DNA from: Sedimentitalea todarodis
Lineage (GTDB): Bacteria > Pseudomonadota > Alphaproteobacteria > Rhodobacterales > Rhodobacteraceae
Direction of reading: 5' to 3'
DNA length: 64,000 bases
Assembly (NCBI RefSeq): GCF_032595355.1
Contig: NZ_JASMWN010000001.1
Span: 496,001-560,000 of the forward strand
Both the position numbers and the translations under genes were made by a program. Every line of letters starts with the position of its first letter. Position 1 is the first letter of the stretch. Shown here piece by piece: positions 17,832-26,752 of the stretch. The notes below the pieces were generated by a model. That model was not told the DNA's origin and searched no databases. It saw only the letters and a list, made by a program, of their open reading frames with translations.

Positions 17832-19709
17832 TCAGGCCGACTTCTTGTCAATCTCGCTGGCGCGGTTGGTCAGGGCAAGTTCCAGTTCCTTCTCGAGTTC
17901 CCGCGCGCGCTTGATGTACGCGGCGTTCTCGGTTGGTGGGATGTTCGGATCCCAGACCTCGGCCAGTTGCTGTACGGCATAGCGGTCATGGTCATAGAAT
18001 GTACGCTCGGCGGCGTCGGCCTCGAAATCACTCAGGCCGACGTTTTCAAGAACGTAGCGCCCCGCGCGCAGGCTGGCGTCAAAGGTCTCGCGCACGATGT
18101 CATTGGCCCCTGCGCGGTAGAGTTCGTAGACGTGATTGCGATCCTGGGCGCGGGCAACGATGTGCAGGTCGGCCCGTTCGCGCCGCGCATAGGCGACAAG
18201 CTGCGTCACCGCCGATTTGTCGTTCATCGCCGCCACCAGCACCCGCGCCTTTGCAAGTCCCGCTGCCTTGAGCAGTTCCGGGCGCGTGGGGTCGCCAAGA
18301 AACCCCTTGAAGCCGAACCGGCGCATCAACTGGATGGTTTCCATGTTGTTGTCCAGAACGATGGTCTTGAACCCGCTGGCCTGCACCAGACGGTTGACGA
18401 TCTGCCCAAAGCGACCAATCCCGGCTATGATCACCGGTCCTTGTTCGTCAATCTCGTCCGCTTCATGGATGATACCGGCATCGCTCATCCGCTTCGAGAT
18501 GAAGTCGTATGTGATGAACAACAGTGGAGTGATCAGCATCGACAGCGCGATGATCAGCAACAGCTTTTCCGATACCGATGTGGGAATGACATGTTGCTGG
18601 ACCGAAAACGCAACCAGCACAAACCCAAATTCACCCGCCTGAGCCAGGCTGAGCGTAAAGAGCCAGCGATCGCGGCCTTTGAGACCAAAGGTTCGCCCAA
18701 GAACATAGAGCACGATGCCTTTGGCAAAAATAACCAGCAGGGCAAGCCCGATCAGGTCAGCGGGTTCGGAGAAGAACAGCCCGAAATTGATCCCGGCACC
18801 GACCGTGATGAAGAAAAGACCAAGCAGCAAACCCTTGAACGGCTCGAGGTCGCTCTCAAGTTCATGGCGGAATTCACTGTTGGCCAGAACCACACCCGCC
18901 AGGAACGCACCAAGAGCGGGTGACAGGCCCACCAGTGTCATCAGAAACGAAATGCCCACGACGATGGCCAGTGCAAGTGCTGTGTACATCTCGCGCAGGC
19001 GGGACAGGTGAATATAACGGAATACGGGACCGGCCAGATAGATTCCGGCCAGAACCACGGCGGCGACTGCGCCGATGGTCACAAGCGTCACGCCCCAGCC
19101 CGGCAGTCCTTCGACCAGCGACAGTTCCGCACCGTGACCATGCCCCCCCTTGCCGGCGCGTTCTATCGAGCCGTCGGTGCTGATCGTCATGACCGGGCCG
19201 CTGGCGAGCAGTGGCAACAGGGCCAGAATCGGGATGACCGCGATGTCCTGCGTCAGCAGCACGGAAAAGGCGGAGCGGCCTCCGCCGGTTTGCATCAGGC
19301 CCTTTTCCGATAGGGTTTGCAGCACGATTGCCGTCGATGAAAGGGATAGGGCGAGACCGATGGCGAGCGCGACAGACCATGTCTGACCCGCAGCCATGGC
19401 TGCGGCCATCAGCGCCAGTGTGCTGACCGTGATCTGGAGCCCGCCCAGCCCGATAAGGCGATGGCGCATGTCCCAGAGCGCTTTCGGTTCGAGTTCGAGC
19501 CCGATGAGGAACAGCATCATCACAACGCCGAACTCGGCGAAATGCTGCAATTCCTGGGTTTCGCTGCCGACAAGTCCCAGAACGGGGCCGATGATGATAC
19601 CCGCGGCCAGATAGCCGAGCACCGATCCTAGCCCCAACCGGGCCGCGAATGGGACCGCGATCACGGCGGCACCCAGATAGATTGTGGCCTGGTACAGGAA
19701 ATTTTCCAT
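17832..19709 (-). CDS. KefB/KefC-type potassium/proton antiporter (CPA2) with RCK domain
   Basis: A 625-residue inner-membrane antiporter. The N-terminal 390 or so residues carry about twelve hydrophobic segments, with LSSTAIVLQTLSEKGLMQT and LGAFLAGVVLANSEFRHELES typical of CPA2 exchangers. A soluble RCK/TrkA-N domain follows at about 420-540 with the nucleotide motif IAGIGRFGQIVNR. In E. coli such proteins are glutathione-gated K+ efflux systems. No ancillary KefF/KefG gene is next to it, so that gating is not implied. Confidence 0.87.
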   Translation of the reverse strand: MENFLYQATIYLGAAVIAVPFAARLGLGSVLGYLAAGIIIGPVLGLVGSETQELQHFAEFGVVMMLFLIGLELEPKALWDMRHRLIGLGGLQITVSTLALMAAAMAAGQTWSVALAIGLALSLSSTAIVLQTLSEKGLMQTGGGRSAFSVLLTQDIAVIPILALLPLLASGPVMTISTDGSIERAGKGGHGHGAELSLVEGLPGWGVTLVTIGAVAAVVLAGIYLAGPVFRYIHLSRLREMYTALALAIVVGISFLMTLVGLSPALGAFLAGVVLANSEFRHELESDLEPFKGLLLGLFFITVGAGINFGLFFSEPADLIGLALLVIFAKGIVLYVLGRTFGLKGRDRWLFTLSLAQAGEFGFVLVAFSVQQHVIPTSVSEKLLLIIALSMLITPLLFITYDFISKRMSDAGIIHEADEIDEQGPVIIAGIGRFGQIVNRLVQASGFKTIVLDNNMETIQLMRRFGFKGFLGDPTRPELLKAAGLAKARVLVAAMNDKSAVTQLVAYARRERADLHIVARAQDRNHVYELYRAGANDIVRETFDASLRAGRYVLENVGLSDFEADAAERTFYDHDRYAVQQLAEVWDPNIPPTENAAYIKRARELEKELELALTNRASEIDKKSA

Positions 19710-19732
19710 GGGTCGGCGGTCCTTCTTGCCCG

Positions 19733-20188
19733 TCAGGTGGGCAGTGGTGCGTCGCGTTTCAGTTGATCCATCACGATTTGGCTCTGGACCCGCGCAACAG
19801 TAGGGTGCGGCAAAAGTACTTCGTGGATCAAGGCATTGAGTGCAGGCAGATCATCACAATACACCCGCAGCAGATAATCCGCGTCACCGGTCATTGTCCA
19901 TGCGCTGGTGATCTCGGGTCGGGTCTGGACCAGACGCGCGAATCCTTTGGATTGCTCCGGGCCGTGTGTTCCAAGCTGGACCTGAATGAAACCCTGCACA
20001 GTCAGACCCAGTCGCAACGGATCGAGCCGCGCGGCGTAGCCCTGGATGTATCCGATGCTTTCGAGCCGCTGCCGCCGGCGGCCCGCCTGGCTTGGAGAAA
20101 GGTTCAGCATCTCTCCGAGCTGTTGAGCGGTGAGATGCGCATTCTTCTGAAGCGCAGCCAGAAGACGGGTATCAGTGGTGTCCAGCAT
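19733..20188 (-). CDS. Lrp/AsnC-family transcription regulator
   Basis: A 151-residue regulator with an N-terminal helix-turn-helix (LTAQQLGEMLNLSPSQAGRRRQRLESIGYI) and a C-terminal RAM ligand-binding domain (AWTMTGDADYLLRVYCDDL). The frame is open upstream, but ATG at 20188 gives the usual family N-terminus (MLDTTDTRLLAAL). It is divergent from hppD with about 146 bases between starts, so it probably controls hppD and itself in response to an aromatic amino acid. That is inference from position. Confidence 0.87.
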   Translation of the reverse strand: MLDTTDTRLLAALQKNAHLTAQQLGEMLNLSPSQAGRRRQRLESIGYIQGYAARLDPLRLGLTVQGFIQVQLGTHGPEQSKGFARLVQTRPEITSAWTMTGDADYLLRVYCDDLPALNALIHEVLLPHPTVARVQSQIVMDQLKRDAPLPT

Positions 20189-20334
20189 GTGCGGGATATC
20201 CTCGGATTTTCTGGGCAATGACGCGGAAATTGCGCATGTTTGGTTTTCCCGATGTTCAAGATCGCGCAAAAACCGCGTTTGATCTGTTCTATATGTATCA
20301 AAGCGAACAGCATCAGCAACAGGAGACGTTCAGG

Positions 20335-21429
20335 ATGGGCCCATTTCCGCATAATGCCCCGAAATCAGTAATCAGCGACGAAAATCCGGCAGGCACGGAC
20401 GGTTTTGAGTTTGTCGAATTTGCCCATCCGGACCCGGAAGAACTGCGGGCGCTGTTTGCCCGCATGGGTTATGCGCTGGTGGGGCGGCACAAATCCAAGG
20501 ACGTCGAGCTTTGGCAGCAGGGCGATATCACCTATGTCGTGAACGCCGAACCGGGCAGCTTTGCCGCGCGTTTCGTCGAAGAGCACGGCCCCTGCGCGCC
20601 GTCGATGGGGTGGCGTGTGGTGGATGCCCAAAAGGCGTTTGATCATGCCGTCTCCAGGGGTGCAGAGCCCTATGAAGGCGATGACAAGACCATGGATGTA
20701 CCCGCGATCAAGGGTATCGGTGGCAGCCTGATCTATTTCATCGACCAGTACTATGAAACCAGCCCCTATAACGAAGAGTTCGAATGGTTGGCCCAGTCCA
20801 AGCCGCGCGGTGTCGGGTTCTTTTATCTCGATCACCTTACCCACAACGTTTTCAAGGGAAACATGGACAAGTGGTTCCGTTTCTACGGTGATCTGTTCAA
20901 TTTCAAGGAAATCCGCTTTTTTGACATCGAGGGAAAATTCACCGGTCTGCTCAGCCGGGCACTGACGTCTCCCTGTGGGCGCATTCGCATCCCGATCAAC
21001 GAAGATCGCGGCGAAACCGGTCAGATCGTTGCCTACCTCAAGAAATACAAGGGAGAAGGCATCCAGCATATCGCAGTTGGGTCTGACGATATCTATGACA
21101 GCACCGATGCGATTTCCGAGATGGGCGTCAAATTCATGCCTGGTCCACCAGAGACCTACTACGCGCTGAGCAAGGATCGCGTCGTTGGTCATGAAGAACC
21201 GCTGGACAGGATGATGAAGCACGGCATCCTGATCGACGGCGAAGGTGTTGTGGATGGGGGAGAGACACGGATCCTGTTGCAGATCTTCAGCAAGACCGTA
21301 ATCGGCCCGATCTTTTTCGAGTTTATCCAGCGCAAAGGGGACGATGGGTTTGGCGAGGGCAACTTCAAGGCGTTGTTCGAGAGCATCGAACAAGAGCAGA
21401 TCGACAGCGGCGAATTGGCCACCAAGTAG
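20335..21429 (+). CDS. hppD: 4-hydroxyphenylpyruvate dioxygenase
   Basis: Non-haem iron enzyme of tyrosine degradation: converts 4-hydroxyphenylpyruvate to homogentisate. The 364-residue protein has two vicinal-oxygen-chelate halves. The second begins at GFFYLDHLTHNV with the first iron-ligand His, then IQHIAVGSDDI with the second. The conserved C-terminal segment FFEFIQRKGDDGFGEGNF holds the ligand Glu. The ORF extends to 20218, but ATG 20335 follows aggag and starts the normal N-terminus. The homogentisate-cleaving genes are not in this window. Confidence 0.94.
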   Translation: MGPFPHNAPKSVISDENPAGTDGFEFVEFAHPDPEELRALFARMGYALVGRHKSKDVELWQQGDITYVVNAEPGSFAARFVEEHGPCAPSMGWRVVDAQKAFDHAVSRGAEPYEGDDKTMDVPAIKGIGGSLIYFIDQYYETSPYNEEFEWLAQSKPRGVGFFYLDHLTHNVFKGNMDKWFRFYGDLFNFKEIRFFDIEGKFTGLLSRALTSPCGRIRIPINEDRGETGQIVAYLKKYKGEGIQHIAVGSDDIYDSTDAISEMGVKFMPGPPETYYALSKDRVVGHEEPLDRMMKHGILIDGEGVVDGGETRILLQIFSKTVIGPIFFEFIQRKGDDGFGEGNFKALFESIEQEQIDSGELATK

Positions 21430-21485
21430 GCTGCACCGTTAGGGAGGCTCCGGAGCGGCGGTCACGCCTTCTGCGCTTGCATCAC

Positions 21486-21518
21486 ACGCCGCAGGCCTTG
21501 AGAGGTCTGCGGCGTTTT
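21486..21518 (+). terminator. rho-independent terminator of hppD
   Basis: A 12-bp stem, acgccgcaggcc (21486-21497) with ggtctgcggcgt (21504-21515), with one wobble pair, a 6-base loop and a short T run. It may also serve the convergent gene ending at 21546. Confidence 0.8.
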
Positions 21519-21545
21519 ATGTTCTGCCGGCGCGAGCCGAGGCGA

Positions 21546-23957
21546 TCAGCCGCGCGGCATTTTCAGGGTCACGTTGCGCCCGTTCTTCTGGTAGCGCAAT
21601 TCGCTGTCACCAATGGCCACGATCTTGCCGCCATCCACCCGGTCTCCGACCTTGACCTTCTTGTAGCGCCCGCTTGGCAGCCGGACGAGCGCCCGCCGGT
21701 TCGCCGGGGTGCCGTAGACACCAATCAGGTTGATCCTGCGCAGGTTGATTGCGTTGTCGAGTGTCGCACGGCGCGCCACGGACGCTGATGACGGGATCTT
21801 GGGCTTGACGGTTCTGGGAGCGACGGTAACGGCGGCAACCTGTGCGGAGGGGCCCGCAGTCTGTTTTCGCGCCTTTTCGACCTTGGCACTGAAATTTCGC
21901 GGTCGGGCCTTGGGTGTTTTTGAAACGACGACGGCCTGCGCGGTCGGTGTCTCATCGCGTTCGGCTTCTTGTTTCTGCGTACGGGGCCGCGTCTTGGGGC
22001 GGACCTGGCCCAATTCCGCACGCGTCAGCCCGCCGAGCTGGGTGCGCTCGGTTTGCTCGACCAGATCCGATGGCCGCGGCTTGGGGCGCAGACCGGCGAG
22101 CCGATCTCGCCCGGCATCAAGGTCGGGTTCGGCCTCGAACCGGGTTGGTGTTGGCGGCGGAACAACCGGCGGCTTGCCCTGGAATACACGAATCCCCTCG
22201 GGCGTAAGGGTGCCTTCGGGACTTGGTATGACCAACCCGTCCGCGCCCAGTGCAAAGGTGGTTCCGGCGGCAGCGGGCGCGGTTACGGAATCAAGAGGCA
22301 GGTCGGTATCAAGCTCGGAGAGTGAAGGCAGAGCCACCGCGTCCTGCGCCAGATCGGTCCGGTCGATCGACACCTCGTAGAGATTGTTCAGATCGACGAT
22401 CTCGGGCGTTTCAGGGATTGCCGGAGCACGCTGCCAGATACCCGTCGCGGCATAGCGGTCCAGGTCCTGTTGCAGCGCCTGCGGGTCGGCTGCACCAGCG
22501 GGTTCGGGTGTGGCGGAGTCCGCCTCCGTCGTGGTTTCCGGGGCGGTGTCGCCGGGCGATGCCGCTTCGGGCTCGATCCGGGCGGTTTCCACATCCCCGT
22601 CTGCGGTGGGTCCATCCGTTGCCGGACTTGTGGGCGCGCTGCTCTGGACGCCGGGCGTCGGGGCAGTGGGCACCGCGGCCTGTTCTGTCACCGCGGGTGA
22701 ACGATCGAACAGCCCGGCCAGCCCGTCTTCCAGAAAAAAGGTGGCCCAGGCTGCGACACCCGCAAGGAACAGCAAGAGCGCGGCCATCAGGATCAGGCCG
22801 AGATGGCGGGGTTTGCCGCCGACCGCGGAGCGTTCGCGCGCGCCGAAAACCGTCAGTCTTGCCGCTTCGTCCATGGGCTCAGGATCTGGCTGCGAGGCGG
22901 GAGGCGCTGAGTCGGACGTGGCCGATTCGACAGATTTGGCCGGCCGGATGATGACCGGCTTTCTTATCGTGTCAGGCGGCGTATCCGCATCTGGGGTCGT
23001 GGCTGTTGTTTCCGGCTTGTCCTCTTCGGCAGTAGCGGTGTCGTTTTCAGTTGATAGAGGGACAGGTTCGGTGGGCACCGGTTCAGGGTTGGCAGGGACC
23101 GGTACAGGTTCGGTTGAAACCGGTTCGGGCTCGGTTGGTACCGGTTCGGGCTCGGTGGGCACCGGCTCAGGGAGGGCGCTCTCGGTCTCCGGGATGCTGG
23201 CGACCGACGGTGTGGGCTCAACCGGCTTGACCGGCTGCATATCTGGTGCGTTCCGCGTCGCGCCGGCCAATGGCGGTGCGGTCGACGGCTCGTCCGCCTT
23301 GCTGCGGCGGCTCGTAAACTGGGCCGGTTCCGGGGGTACCTCCGCAGGCCTATCTGAAATGTCAGGGTCGGAATGATCGTCCTCAACCGCCGAAGGTTCG
23401 GGGGGCGGGGCAGGCTCGATTGCCATGCCGATCACACTCACCGGTGCATCATCCCGTTCGACCGGCTCTTCGTCAGCGACGCGGCTTGCCGGCCCAAAGT
23501 TGGGTTCGCCGTCAAACTCCGTCCCGTCCGGAATCGCGACAAAGCTGACCGGTTCAAACCCGTGTTCGGTGGCGAACTGCTCGGCCTCGGCAAGCGTCGC
23601 CCGGGCGACTGCGGCGACCTGTGTATGATTTGCGCCGAGGTTCAGATCGAAGGCGAGTTCGTCCAGTGTGTAAGGGGTGGCAGTGGCCAGCGCGGTGACG
23701 GCCATTTCCCGGTTTTCATCGTCATCGGAGGCCGTGGCCGGCACGTTCAGATAGCGGATCTGATCATTGGGTATGATGAGTTTGCAAACCGGCCCGCGCG
23801 GATCGATTTCGAGTGCGCGCTGGCGCAGGTCTTCCAATGTGTTCGTCAGGTCGGGCGCATCCAGGCTGACATCGCCAACCACGCGCCACCCGTCCGCCGC
23901 CCTGTGCAGCAGCGCGATGCCCTCAAGGGACAGGGAAAGCGCGAAACCCGGTTTCAT
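21546..23957 (-). CDS. bitopic protein with PilM/GspL-like N-terminus, Pro/Glu repeats and GspC/PilP-like C-terminus
   Basis: An 803-residue protein of unknown function. Residues 1-170 resemble an actin-like PilM/GspL half domain (FALSLSLEGIALLHRAADGW, later LATATPYTLDELAFDL). A low-complexity part at about 170-360 contains tandem VPTEPEP-type repeats. One membrane segment (about 381-405, LGLILMAALLLFLAGVAAW) divides the chain. The last 70 residues (INLIGVYGTPANRRALVRLPSGRY then KVGDRVDGGKIVAIG) look like the GspC/PilP periplasmic fold. Secretin-type assembly would explain the ends, but no secretion or pilus genes lie nearby. The domain similarities are by eye. Confidence 0.65.
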   Translation of the reverse strand: MKPGFALSLSLEGIALLHRAADGWRVVGDVSLDAPDLTNTLEDLRQRALEIDPRGPVCKLIIPNDQIRYLNVPATASDDDENREMAVTALATATPYTLDELAFDLNLGANHTQVAAVARATLAEAEQFATEHGFEPVSFVAIPDGTEFDGEPNFGPASRVADEEPVERDDAPVSVIGMAIEPAPPPEPSAVEDDHSDPDISDRPAEVPPEPAQFTSRRSKADEPSTAPPLAGATRNAPDMQPVKPVEPTPSVASIPETESALPEPVPTEPEPVPTEPEPVSTEPVPVPANPEPVPTEPVPLSTENDTATAEEDKPETTATTPDADTPPDTIRKPVIIRPAKSVESATSDSAPPASQPDPEPMDEAARLTVFGARERSAVGGKPRHLGLILMAALLLFLAGVAAWATFFLEDGLAGLFDRSPAVTEQAAVPTAPTPGVQSSAPTSPATDGPTADGDVETARIEPEAASPGDTAPETTTEADSATPEPAGAADPQALQQDLDRYAATGIWQRAPAIPETPEIVDLNNLYEVSIDRTDLAQDAVALPSLSELDTDLPLDSVTAPAAAGTTFALGADGLVIPSPEGTLTPEGIRVFQGKPPVVPPPTPTRFEAEPDLDAGRDRLAGLRPKPRPSDLVEQTERTQLGGLTRAELGQVRPKTRPRTQKQEAERDETPTAQAVVVSKTPKARPRNFSAKVEKARKQTAGPSAQVAAVTVAPRTVKPKIPSSASVARRATLDNAINLRRINLIGVYGTPANRRALVRLPSGRYKKVKVGDRVDGGKIVAIGDSELRYQKNGRNVTLKMPRG

Positions 23958-24115
23958 TCAACAAATAATCCCAAAGACCCAACCCACTGACGTCACACGT
24001 CCGCGGGAGGAGTTTAATGCAGGAGTCGACCGAGGAAAAGAGAAAGGCAATCGCGACCCTTGCGTCGGCGGCGGGTAGATGCCCATGTGAAAGGCAACGA
24101 TAACGGAGGATCACT

Positions 24116-24826
24116 ATGAAACGACAGAAGATTGGCATGAAAGTTCTTGCGATTGTGATCGCATCCGCGCTGACCGCGCCCGCAGCAGCGCAAGACCAGG
24201 TGCGTCAGATCGCCGTCACCGGTGAAGGGCAGGTCGAAGCCGCGCCGGATATGGCGACGATTACCCTGGGTGTCACGAACGAGGCCCGCGAGGCCAAGGC
24301 GGCGATGGCGGCAACCTCTGCGTCGGTGGGACAGGTGCTGGAACGGCTGACGGCTCTGGGGATCGAACAGAAGGATATCCAGACTCAACGCCTGTCGTTG
24401 AACCCTGTCTGGTCCGGTCGGGGCAGTTCCGGCACTTATCCTGCCAAGATCACCGGGTTTACCGCCAGCAATATGGTAATGGTGCGGATTCGCGACCTTG
24501 ATATTCTCGGCACGACGCTGGACGCTGTCATTGCTGACGGTGCAAATGATTTCAATGGCTTGCAGTTTGGCGTTCAAGAACCGGGACCGTTGCAGGATGC
24601 GGCGCGCGAAGCGGCGGTCAAGGATGCAATCGCCAAGGCGCAGTTGCTGGCGAATGCGGCGGGCGTGCCGCTCGGGCCAATCATCTCGATCACCGAACAG
24701 GGTGGCGGTGGTCCGCGTCCGATGATGATGCAACGCGCCGCGATGGCGGAATCCTCCGTACCCGTCGCGGCAGGTGAGGTCAGCCTGTCCGCGTCGGTTT
24801 CAGTGATCTTTGCAATCGGTGAATGA
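24116..24826 (+). CDS. SIMPL-domain (DUF541) periplasmic protein
   Basis: A 236-residue exported protein. A signal peptide (hydrophobic run KVLAIVIASALTA, cleavage near APAAAQ at about 26) precedes the SIMPL fold: ITVTGEGQVEAAPDMATI-like start, TLGVTNEA and AREAAVKDAIAKAQLLANAAG near 165. Family members have been linked to oxidative stress protection, but the mechanism is unclear. The ATG at 24116 follows acggaggatcact, a good ribosome binding site. Confidence 0.85.
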   Translation: MKRQKIGMKVLAIVIASALTAPAAAQDQVRQIAVTGEGQVEAAPDMATITLGVTNEAREAKAAMAATSASVGQVLERLTALGIEQKDIQTQRLSLNPVWSGRGSSGTYPAKITGFTASNMVMVRIRDLDILGTTLDAVIADGANDFNGLQFGVQEPGPLQDAAREAAVKDAIAKAQLLANAAGVPLGPIISITEQGGGGPRPMMMQRAAMAESSVPVAAGEVSLSASVSVIFAIGE

Positions 24827-24833
24827 GGCGGAG

Positions 24834-24856
24834 GGGCTGCACCTTGCAGCCCCGTC
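24834..24856. terminator. hairpin between convergent SIMPL gene and metY
   Basis: An 8-bp stem, ggggctgc with gcagcccc, around a short loop sits in the 34-base gap between two convergent stops. There is no long T run on the plus strand, so it is a likely but unproven shared terminator. Confidence 0.5.
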
Positions 24857-24860
24857 CCCC

Positions 24861-26153
24861 TTAGCTTGTGGCCTTTGACAAGGCCTGATCGAGATCGGCA
24901 ATCAGGTCTTCGGCGTTTTCTATGCCAATCGAAATGCGCACGACGTTGGCTTGCGCACCTGCGGCCTCCTGCTGTTCGGGCGTCAATTGCCGGTGGGTGG
25001 TGCTGGCCGAGTGGATGACCAGAGATCTGGTATCCCCCAGATTTGCCACATGGCTGAAGATTTCCAGAGCATCCACCAATTTGATACAGGCGTCATAGCC
25101 GCCTTTGACCGCAAAGGTGAACAACCCGCCAGCGCCTTTTGGGCATATGGATTTGACACGATCGAAATAGGGCGAGGACTCCAATCCGGCATAGGTGACA
25201 TAGTCTACGCGCGGGTCATCCTCGAGCCAATTGGCGACCTTTTCGGCGTTCTCGACATGACGCTCCATCCGCAGGCTGAGGGTCTCGATGCCCATCAGCG
25301 TGTAGTGCGCGGCCTGTGGGTTCATGGTCATGCCCAGATCGCGCAACCCGATTGCGATGCCATGAAAGGTATAGGCGAGCGGGCCAAATGTTTCGTGGAA
25401 CTTCAGGCCGTGGTAGGCGGGTTCCGGCTGGCTGAGAGAGGGGAATTTGTCGTTCGCTGACCAGTCAAACTTGCCCGAGTCCACGACGCAGCCGCCGGTG
25501 ACGGTGCCGTTGCCTGTCAGGTACTTGGTCGTCGAATGAACGACCAGCGTCGCCCCATGTTCAATCGGGCGGCAGAGGTAGGGGGTGGCGCTTGTGTTGT
25601 CGACGATCAGGGGAATGCCGGCCTCGTCCGTCACCGCGGAAATTGCATCCAGGTCGGTGATGTACCCACCCGGGTTGGCGATGGATTCGCAGAAGACCGC
25701 GCGGGTGTTGTCGTCAATCGCCGCCTTAACCGCATCAAGATCGTCAAAATCGACAAAAGTGGCGGACCAGCCAAAGCGCTTGATGGTGTTGCCGAACTGG
25801 GTAATCGTGCCACCGTAGAGCCGGGTCGAGGCGACGATATTGCAGCCGGGTTGCATCAGGGGAAACAACGCCATGATCTGCGCGGCGTGACCCGAGGAAC
25901 AGCAGACCGCGCCGACACCACCTTCGAGCGTTGCGATGCGTTCCTGAAGAACGGCAACCGTGGGGTTGGTCAGGCGCGAATAGATGTATCCGACCTCTTG
26001 CAGGTTGAACAGGGCGGCGGCGTGCTCGGCATCGCGAAAGACATAAGCGGTGGTTTGGTAGATCGGCGTCTGCCGCGCGCCAGTTGCCGGGTCGGGGCGT
26101 GCGCCGGCGTGAATTTGAAGCGTGTCAAAGCCATAGGTGGGGCCGTCAGTCAT
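24861..26153 (-). CDS. metY: O-acetylhomoserine sulfhydrylase (MetY-type)
   Basis: PLP enzyme that makes homocysteine from O-acetylhomoserine and sulfide. The 430-residue chain begins GFDTLQIHAGARPDPATGAR and has the family block GYIYSRLTNPTVAVLQERIA. The PLP lysine lies in VVHSTTKYLTGNG (about 205-217). Length and the N-terminal block separate it from MetB/MetZ enzymes of about 390 residues. Upstream sequence on its strand was checked for SAM-II-like conserved bases and none was convincing. It is transcribed alone. Confidence 0.92.
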   Translation of the reverse strand: MTDGPTYGFDTLQIHAGARPDPATGARQTPIYQTTAYVFRDAEHAAALFNLQEVGYIYSRLTNPTVAVLQERIATLEGGVGAVCCSSGHAAQIMALFPLMQPGCNIVASTRLYGGTITQFGNTIKRFGWSATFVDFDDLDAVKAAIDDNTRAVFCESIANPGGYITDLDAISAVTDEAGIPLIVDNTSATPYLCRPIEHGATLVVHSTTKYLTGNGTVTGGCVVDSGKFDWSANDKFPSLSQPEPAYHGLKFHETFGPLAYTFHGIAIGLRDLGMTMNPQAAHYTLMGIETLSLRMERHVENAEKVANWLEDDPRVDYVTYAGLESSPYFDRVKSICPKGAGGLFTFAVKGGYDACIKLVDALEIFSHVANLGDTRSLVIHSASTTHRQLTPEQQEAAGAQANVVRISIGIENAEDLIADLDQALSKATS

Positions 26154-26302
26154 GGTGTACTCCCTGATAAATCGTTGCGCAAAGTCCTATGACATCGCTC
26201 AGAACATGACAACTCTCGCTTGCGGCTGATTGTGGTGCGTGACCTGAACGGCCATCTCTGCCGCTTGCCTAAACAGTCGAGCCCGACCTTGCAGGGCGGC
26301 TA

Positions 26303-26752
26303 TCACGAAAGCGCGCGTATCAGATGCAGTGTCCCCTCGTCTTTGGGTGACTCGGCCAAGAGTGCGAAGCCGAGGCGCTCATACAATCGCAGCGCGGCGG
26401 TCGCCTCGGCGCTGACCTCCAATTCAAGCCGGGTGAAACCCAGATCGGCGGCATGGGCGATACAATCGGACATCAGCCTTGCTGCGATCCCCCTCGCGGT
26501 CTGCTCCGGAAGAACGCTCACGCTGGTAACAAAGGCGGCACCGCGATCCGGAGCATTGCAATAGGCGGCAACCAAGCCAACCAAGGCCGTTCCTTCCCAG
26601 GCTTCGAAACGATCTGACGTGGAGTGCAGTTTTGCTGCATATGTTTGCAGGTCTGTTCGCGTGCTCAGCGGTGGGGAAAACGTGCTGTCGCACGCCGTCA
26701 ATTGGGTCAGTATGTCCTGGGTGGTGGAGGTGTTGCGGTCGTATGTCAGCAT
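26303..26752 (-). CDS. GNAT-family N-acetyltransferase, last gene of the glycan operon
   Basis: A 149-residue GNAT acyltransferase. The acetyl-CoA-binding motif reads LPEQTARGIAARLMSDCIAHA (about 80-100), followed by LELEVSAEATAALRLYERLGF. Its start overlaps the stop of the beta-propeller gene before it by 7 bases, so it is co-translated with the island operon. Because the operon also encodes a VioA-like aminotransferase, a role acylating the sugar amino group is possible. GNATs of this general type act on many substrates, so this is inference. Confidence 0.8.
   Translation of the reverse strand: MLTYDRNTSTTQDILTQLTACDSTFSPPLSTRTDLQTYAAKLHSTSDRFEAWEGTALVGLVAAYCNAPDRGAAFVTSVSVLPEQTARGIAARLMSDCIAHAADLGFTRLELEVSAEATAALRLYERLGFALLAESPKDEGTLHLIRALS

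Noticed and set aside
26154..26302. SAM-II-type riboswitch upstream of metY
   Set aside because: The minus-strand leader lacks the conserved A-rich and pairing segments expected of SAM-II as far as I can tell by eye. A covariance-model search would be decisive.
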